64,000 nt of DNA from Alphaproteobacteria bacterium (GTDB taxonomy: Bacteria > Pseudomonadota > Alphaproteobacteria > Bin95), in the NCBI GenBank assembly GCA_020638555.1, contig JACKII010000001.1, positions 1,054,001 through 1,118,000 of the forward strand, in the 5' to 3' direction. Both the position numbers and the translations under genes were made by a program. Shown piece after piece: positions 59,301-64,000 of the stretch (position 1 is the stretch's first letter; each line of letters begins with the position of its first letter). The notes beneath the pieces are model-generated. The model made no database searches, was not told where the DNA came from, and was given only the letters and a program-made list of their open reading frames with translations.

Positions 59301-60767
59301 CTAACGGCGTCCCGCATAGGGGTCGAAGGGCGAGGGGAACACGCCCCGCGGCGCGATCTCGTCATAGGGCGCCCGCGCCAGGAACCGGCCATGCCCCGCC
59401 GCGCCGACGAAATCGCCGTCCTGCGCCACCACCTGGCCCCGGCAAAGCGTCGTCACCGGCCAGCCGGTCACCTGCCAGCCCTCATAGGGCGTGTAGTCGA
59501 TGGCGTGGTGCAGATCGGCCTGGCGAATGGTGACCTGGCGGGAGGGATCCCAGATCGCGATGTCCGCGTCCGACCCCGGCGCAATCGTCCCCTTCTTCGG
59601 ATAGAGCCCGAACAGCTTGGCCGGATTGGTGGCCGCCAGCGCCACGAACTGCGACAGGCCGATCCGCCCGCCATTCACACCCTCGTGGAACAGCAGCGGC
59701 AGCCGGGTTTCCAGGCCGGGCAGACCGTTCGGGATTTTCGGGAACGGGGTTTCCGGCCCATCCGGCAGTTTCAGGTCCTGGCTGTGCTCGCTCGGCACGG
59801 CGAAGTTGGTGGGCGCGTGGTCCGAGGAGACCATGCCCAGCACGCCGGTCTTCAGATAGCCCCACAGCGCCTCGATATCGGCCGGCGTCCGCGGCGACGG
59901 CGAGCAGACGAATTTGGCGCCCTCGCCGTCGGCCCGGTCCATGTCGTCGGCGGTGAGCGTCAGATACTGGGCGCAGGTCTCGCCGAAAATCTTCAGGCCT
60001 CGCTGCTGCGCCCGGTGGATTTCCTCCGCGGCTTCGGCGCAGGTGACGTGGAAAATCTGCACCGGCTGGTCCAGCAACTCGGCCATTGAGATGACGCGGT
60101 GCACGGCCTCGCGCTCCACCACCGGCGGTTTCGACCAGGCGTGGTATTTGGCATCGGTCAGCCCGGCGTCGAGCAGGCGCTGGGTCTGCCATTTGATCAT
60201 CTCGTGATGCTCGGCATGGATGACCAGAAACGCCTGGTTCTCGCGCGCGCACGCCATCAGCTTCAGCACGCCGTCATCGGTGACGCGGTTGCTGTCATAG
60301 GTCATGAAAATCTTGATGGAGCGGTGCCCGTCCGCGATCAGTCGCGGCAGCGTCGCCATCACGTCCTCGTTCGGATCGTTGATGATCAGGTGGAACGTGT
60401 AGTCGATCGCCGCCTTTTGCGCCCGCTCGTGATAGTCGGCGGTCGAATCCGCCAGCGTCCAGCCCTGGCGCTGCGGCGAGAAGCAGATCACCGTGGTGGT
60501 GCCGCCGCACGCCGCCGACCGGGTGCCGGTCAGGAAGGTATCGGCGTTCATCTTGCCGCTGATCGAACTGGGCTGTTCGATGTGGCAATGGCTGTCGACC
60601 CCGCCCGGCAGGACGTATTTCCCCTGGGCGTCGATCTCGTGCTTGCCGGCCGGCAGGCTCTTGGCGACGGCGGTGACCACCTCGCCCTGGATGCCGACAT
60701 CCGCCAGCATGATGTCGCTGGCGGTGGCGACGAGGCCCCCGCGGATCACCGTGTCGAACTCTGCCAT
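59301..60767 (-). CDS. hydA: Dihydropyrimidinase/hydantoinase
   Basis: The 488-residue zinc amidohydrolase opens cyclic amides such as dihydrouracil. The DSHCHIE motif provides His60 and His62, SIKIFMTY the carboxylated lysine (152), and later HAEHHE, HVTCAEAAEEI and SSDHAPTNF the other ligands. Length and layout match bacterial dihydropyrimidinases of reductive pyrimidine breakdown; hydantoinase activity towards other ring amides is an alternative. The start MAEFDTVIRGG at 60767 was chosen by family style; an ATG at 60782 is possible, and neither has a ribosome site. It is divergent from an alcohol dehydrogenase. Confidence 0.9.
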   Translation of the reverse strand: MAEFDTVIRGGLVATASDIMLADVGIQGEVVTAVAKSLPAGKHEIDAQGKYVLPGGVDSHCHIEQPSSISGKMNADTFLTGTRSAACGGTTTVICFSPQRQGWTLADSTADYHERAQKAAIDYTFHLIINDPNEDVMATLPRLIADGHRSIKIFMTYDSNRVTDDGVLKLMACARENQAFLVIHAEHHEMIKWQTQRLLDAGLTDAKYHAWSKPPVVEREAVHRVISMAELLDQPVQIFHVTCAEAAEEIHRAQQRGLKIFGETCAQYLTLTADDMDRADGEGAKFVCSPSPRTPADIEALWGYLKTGVLGMVSSDHAPTNFAVPSEHSQDLKLPDGPETPFPKIPNGLPGLETRLPLLFHEGVNGGRIGLSQFVALAATNPAKLFGLYPKKGTIAPGSDADIAIWDPSRQVTIRQADLHHAIDYTPYEGWQVTGWPVTTLCRGQVVAQDGDFVGAAGHGRFLARAPYDEIAPRGVFPSPFDPYAGRR

Positions 60768-60886
60768 TGGTTTTGCTTTCATTGGTTATGCTGCCGGCCA
60801 AGCCTAGCAAACTCGATCCGCGGTCGGCAATTCCACGTGCGTCCGCTATACTCCGGGACAAACGACCGCAGACGGAGAGACGCATC

Positions 60887-61960
60887 ATGCGCGCCGCGAT
60901 CCTGCAAGGCAGTGCCATTACCATCGACACCTGGCCCGACCCCGAGCCCAACCCCGGCCAGTTGCTGGTCTCGCCCATCGCGACGGGCATTTGCGGCTCG
61001 GACCTGCACTATCGCGAGCGCGCCATCGCGGCAGAGGCGGCGCTACCCGAGGATCGGCGCGGCGACCTGCCCCGGATCGTCCCCGGCCACGAGTTTTCGG
61101 CCCGGCTGGTCGAGGCCGGCCCGAACACGGAGACGCCGTTTCGGCCGGGCGACCGGCTGGTGGCCCTGCCTTTCACCCACAGCGCCCACGCGGATCAGCG
61201 CTTCGAGGTGATCGGCCTGTCGCCGGTCTTTTCCGGCGGCCTCGCCACCCTGACCGTGATCGACGCCGAGCGTGCCTTCGCGATCCCGGAGGAGGTGCCG
61301 GACGATCTGGCGGCGCTCACCGAGCCGCTGGCGGTCGGCCTGCACGCCGTCAACCTCGCCACCCGCAACCGGGCCCCGAACGTGGTTCTGGGCTGCGGTC
61401 CGGTCGGTCTGGCGGTCATTCTCGGCCTGATCGCCGAGGGGCGCGGCCCGATCCTGGCGGCGGATTTCTCGCCGCAACGGCGCAGGGCCGCCGCGGCGCT
61501 GGGCGCCGATTTCGTCATCGATCCTTCGGAGGAGTCGCCCTACCAGCACTGGCGCGACCTCGACTTCCGCCCGCATCCGCCCTCGCCGCTGCTGGAGCGG
61601 ACCTTCCGCGGTCTGCCGCCCGGCGCCAACATTTTCGACTGCGTCGGCGCCCAGGGCCTGCTCGACCGCATCGTCAAGGGCGCCCCCCAGCACAGCCACG
61701 TTATCACCGTCGGCGTCTGCGCGCACGAGGACAAGCTGACCCCGCGCGAGGCCATCGTCACCGAACTGACCCTGGAATTCAGCTTCGCCTACCGCCCGGA
61801 GGAATTCCAGCAGGCGCTGGCCATGATCGCCGCCAATCCGGACCGGGTGCGCACGCTGGTCACCAGCCATTTGCCCCTGTCCGAGACCGCCGGCGCCTTC
61901 GACCGGCTGGCCCGGAACCCGGAAGAGATCAAGGTTCTCATCGATCCCCACCGGGATTGA
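60887..61960 (+). CDS. Zinc-dependent alcohol dehydrogenase family protein (MDR), structural zinc lobe missing
   Basis: The 357-residue product has the MDR fold. TGICGSDLHYR and PGHEFSARLVEAGP supply the catalytic zinc cysteine, histidine and glutamate. GDRLVALP, the cofactor loop VVLGCGPVGLAVILG and AADFSPQRRRAAAALGADFVID follow. The lobe that normally holds four cysteines for the structural zinc is replaced by THSAHADQRFEVIGLSP, which contains none. The ATG at 60887 follows CGGAGAGACGCATC. It is transcribed away from the dihydropyrimidinase. Its substrate is unknown; a C-terminal partner domain is absent. Confidence 0.87.
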   Translation: MRAAILQGSAITIDTWPDPEPNPGQLLVSPIATGICGSDLHYRERAIAAEAALPEDRRGDLPRIVPGHEFSARLVEAGPNTETPFRPGDRLVALPFTHSAHADQRFEVIGLSPVFSGGLATLTVIDAERAFAIPEEVPDDLAALTEPLAVGLHAVNLATRNRAPNVVLGCGPVGLAVILGLIAEGRGPILAADFSPQRRRAAAALGADFVIDPSEESPYQHWRDLDFRPHPPSPLLERTFRGLPPGANIFDCVGAQGLLDRIVKGAPQHSHVITVGVCAHEDKLTPREAIVTELTLEFSFAYRPEEFQQALAMIAANPDRVRTLVTSHLPLSETAGAFDRLARNPEEIKVLIDPHRD

Positions 61961-61981
61961 GGCGGCCAACCGGCGCTTCTA

Positions 61982-62068
61982 TTCCCCGGACGGGGCGGAG
62001 CGCCGATCCGCCGGGGCGGTCACGCGCGCACCCTGCCCCGACTCTCCCGGACGGTGCAGAGCGCCGAT
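61982..62068 (+). repeat. Dispersed intergenic repeat, copy C (family 1)
   Basis: Two units with the same core as copies A and B lie at 61982-62007 and 62043-62068, each containing CGGACGG and GAGCGCCGAT. After them comes a GC-rich palindromic part (to about 62155, with GGAGATCCCGGCC). The GAACACC/GGTGTTC hairpin of the other copies is missing. It follows the alcohol dehydrogenase stop in the same direction and fills the 250-bp gap to the convergent lyase gene. Confidence 0.75.
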
Positions 62069-62210
62069 CCGGGATCTCCGCCCGAGTTGACTCCCCTTGC
62101 CGCCGGCGGCAAGGCCGGAGATCCCGGCCCTCCGCTTCGCTCCGGCCGGGAAAGCGCAAAGGGGGCACGGGCGATCTGGGAGGCGCATTCTGCCAAGGCG
62201 GCCGCCGCGA

Positions 62211-63560
62211 TCAGCCGCCTCGCACCCGCCGGGCCGCCTGCCTGGCCAGTTCGCCGGAAAGGCCGGTATAGGCCGCGGGGTCGAGCATGGCGGCGATCTG
62301 CTCCGGCGTCAGATGCCCGGTCACGCGCGGATCGGCGGCCAGGGCCGCGTCGAAACTCTGGCCGCCGGAGATGGCGGCTTCGGCGGCGTCGTAGATGACG
62401 TCGTGCGCCTCCTGCCGGCCGATATGCCGGGCGAGGTCCAGCATCAGCGCCTCGGCCATGATCAGGCCGCCGCCCAGATTCAGGTTGGCGCGCATCCGGG
62501 CCGGGTCCAGGTCCAGGCCGCGCATGATCTCGCGGAGCCGCACCAGAATGTCGCCGGTGGCGATGCAGGCGCGGTTCATGGCGTCCCGCATCATGACCGA
62601 GTTGGTGCGGTCCGCCTCGTGCTCGATCTGCGCCGCCTCCAGCGCCAGCGGCACGGTCGCGCGCACCTGCGAAGCGTAGGCGATGATGTCCTGGGCCAGG
62701 ATCGGGTTGCGCTTTTGCGGCATGGTCGACGAGCCGACCGTGCCCGGCGGCACGGGCTCGCGCGCCTCGCCGTATTCGGTGCGCATCAATTGATAGCATT
62801 CGCGCCCGATCATGCCGCCGACCGCGGCCAGCAGGCCCAGATGGGCGATGTATTCGGCCTGGTAATCCACCAGCGCCCGGCTCGGTACGGTCATCGGCGT
62901 CAGGCCCAGCAGTTCGCTCATCTTCGCCTGCAACGCCAACCCCTGGTCGCCGAACGAGGCCAGCGAGCCCGCGGCACCGCCCAGCATGCCGACAAAGACC
63001 CGCTTTTCGCTCTCGACCAGCCGTTCCTTGCTGCGCATCAGGCCGTCGATCCAGCCCGCCACTTTCAGGCCGAAGGTGATCGGCACCGCGTGCTGGCCGT
63101 GGGTGCGTCCGGCCATGACCATGTCGGCGGAGCGCTCGGCAATCGCGGCCATCGCCGCCAGCGTGTCGTCGATCAGGCGAAGGAAGATCGCGTGCGCCTT
63201 CCGCAATTGCAGCGTATCGCCGGTGCGGACGATATTCTCGGTGGTGGCGCCCCAGTGGACATAGCCGCCGGCGGGCTCGCCGCAGAGCCGCGCCAGCTCC
63301 CACACCAACGGCACGATGGTGTGGCCGGTGCGGCGGAAGCCTTCGGCGACCCGCTCCCGGTCGAACAGCGTCAGGTCGGCCTTGGCGGCGATGACCGGCG
63401 CGACGTCGGCCGGGATCATGCCGATGGCGGCCTGGGCCCGGGCCAGCGCGGCTTCCACGTCCATCCAGGCCTGCCAGCGGGCCTCGGTGGTGAACAGGGC
63501 GCGGATGCCGGCCTCGGGCAGGCGGGCGGCGGTGGGAGAATGGGCAGTGGCGTCGGACAT
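62211..63560 (-). CDS. Fumarase/aspartase superfamily lyase (adenylosuccinate lyase or carboxymuconate cycloisomerase type)
   Basis: The 449-residue product has the superfamily signature GSSTMPQKRNP (about residues 271-281), GRTHGQHAVPITFG with the catalytic histidine, and VHWGATTENIVRTGDT. Members split or close C-N or C-O bonds by beta-elimination through fumarate or muconate derivatives. The sequence is closest in style to the PurB/PcaB branch, but lacks the neighbours that would show purine synthesis or protocatechuate breakdown. The ATG at 63560 gives a normal length; it is preceded by GAAACTGCCCGCC. It lies next to a pyrimidine-ring hydrolase and dehydrogenase, which suggests catabolic use. 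This is inference. Confidence 0.85.
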   Translation of the reverse strand: MSDATAHSPTAARLPEAGIRALFTTEARWQAWMDVEAALARAQAAIGMIPADVAPVIAAKADLTLFDRERVAEGFRRTGHTIVPLVWELARLCGEPAGGYVHWGATTENIVRTGDTLQLRKAHAIFLRLIDDTLAAMAAIAERSADMVMAGRTHGQHAVPITFGLKVAGWIDGLMRSKERLVESEKRVFVGMLGGAAGSLASFGDQGLALQAKMSELLGLTPMTVPSRALVDYQAEYIAHLGLLAAVGGMIGRECYQLMRTEYGEAREPVPPGTVGSSTMPQKRNPILAQDIIAYASQVRATVPLALEAAQIEHEADRTNSVMMRDAMNRACIATGDILVRLREIMRGLDLDPARMRANLNLGGGLIMAEALMLDLARHIGRQEAHDVIYDAAEAAISGGQSFDAALAADPRVTGHLTPEQIAAMLDPAAYTGLSGELARQAARRVRGG

Positions 63561-63679
63561 GGCGGGCAGTTTCCTCGTATGGGATGGTTGCCGCCAGTCT
63601 AGCCCAGCCCGTGTGCAACGCCCAGCCACCGCCCTTGAGCCCCATTGAGCCCGCCAGTCGGCCGGCGGTCGACTCTTGG

Positions 63680-64000
63680 TCAGTCGCCGGTCAGGCCCTG
63701 GGTGATCTTGGTGCCTTCGATGCCGGCGCCGGCAAACGCCCCTTTTTCGTTCACGAAGAAATAGACGACGCCGCTTTCCAGCGTGGTCGTGGTGAACTTC
63801 TTCGCAAAGGCGGCGTCTCCCGCCACCAGCGTCGGCCCGACGCCCAATTCCCAGCCATCGGTGCGTTTGACATAATCGACCGAGTCCTGATCCATCAGGA
63901 ACAGGATATAGCCGAAGCGCGCAACGCCGGCCTGAAGGCCGAACGACGCCGCGACCGAGGTGTAATAGCTGTCGACCTTGCCATCCACCCGCAACACGCC
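63680..64000 (-). CDS. SYLF/Ysc84 lipid-binding domain protein (5' end outside window)
   Basis: The visible 106 residues run off the right edge, so the start is missing. VDSYYTSVAASFGLQAGVARFGYILFLMDQDSVDYV, GWELGVGPTLVAGDAA and the FFVNEKGAFAGAGIEG end match the SYLF (Ysc84) domain of bacterial envelope proteins, usually lipoproteins or secreted proteins that bind phospholipid. The signal or lipid anchor would lie outside. It shares the minus strand with the lyase but is upstream of it by 119 bp with no clear terminator. Confidence 0.85.
   Translation of the reverse strand, partial: GVLRVDGKVDSYYTSVAASFGLQAGVARFGYILFLMDQDSVDYVKRTDGWELGVGPTLVAGDAAFAKKFTTTTLESGVVYFFVNEKGAFAGAGIEGTKITQGLTGD

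Noticed and set aside
62054..62398. Small open frames within and next to repeat copy C
   Set aside because: They lie in GC-rich repeats or opposite the lyase gene and have no ribosome site or recognisable product.

Overview
The window is about 64 kb of GC-rich DNA from an alphaproteobacterium. Lineage markers are FlbT/FlaF next to flagellin, a GapR (DUF2312) gene, a PopZ-type gene between tolC and valS, MotE, and the alphaproteobacterial forms of MotA, GlnD and MaeB. The overall set suggests a motile, free-living member of the Rhodospirillales or a relative; no rRNA is present to fix this. There is one tRNA (Cys) and no CRISPR array, insertion sequence, phage or integrase. The base and codon style is uniform, so this is mostly core chromosome.

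Layout. 1-2.0 kb: three overlapping or closely packed genes for unknown membrane proteins, the last with a degenerate P-loop. 2.0-12 kb, all minus strand: epoxide hydrolase, amidohydrolase, a class A penicillin-binding protein overlapping gapR, an RNase H-like unknown, glnD, and a TPR/2-oxoglutarate oxygenase. 12-16.3 kb: mutS and an M20 amidohydrolase. 16.5-22 kb, plus strand: maeB, then phoR-phoU-phoB without the pst transporter. 22-22.5 kb: an AT-rich convergent gap with a perfect hairpin. 22.5-24 kb: a PEP-mutase-family enzyme and an FMN reductase. 24-45.3 kb: a large but incomplete flagellar region (flagellin and its regulators; flgJ, fliK, flgD, flgH, flgA, flgG, flgF, motA, motE, fliL, fliF, fliH, fliN, fliP, fliG). 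Two genes here, fliK and a TPR gene, are frame-broken, apparently by single-base indels. 45.3-51.2 kb: tRNA-Cys, a Pcm-like gene, tolC, a PopZ-like gene and valS. 51.2-58.3 kb: a TPP-riboswitch operon, with a divergent luciferase-like monooxygenase. 58.3-64 kb: small envelope protein, acetyltransferase, dihydropyrimidinase, a zinc alcohol dehydrogenase, a fumarase/aspartase-superfamily lyase and a partial SYLF-domain gene.

The most interesting system is the minus-strand operon at 57.2-51.2 kb. A sigma70-like promoter and a complete TPP riboswitch precede six tightly packed genes: a LuxE-like acyl-protein synthetase, a LuxC-like acyl reductase, the three parts of an NMT1/THI5-type ABC importer, and a short-chain dehydrogenase. 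The arrangement reads as uptake of a thiamin-related carboxylic acid, followed by its ATP- and NADPH-driven reduction to an aldehyde and then an alcohol. I know of no described thiamin salvage route that uses a LuxC/LuxE reductase. The substrate and products are inference.

Two families of dispersed intergenic repeats also stand out. One has a CCCCGGACGG-type core and lies downstream of three genes. The other has CCGCTCTAGA ends and supplies the TAG stop codon of the two genes it abuts.
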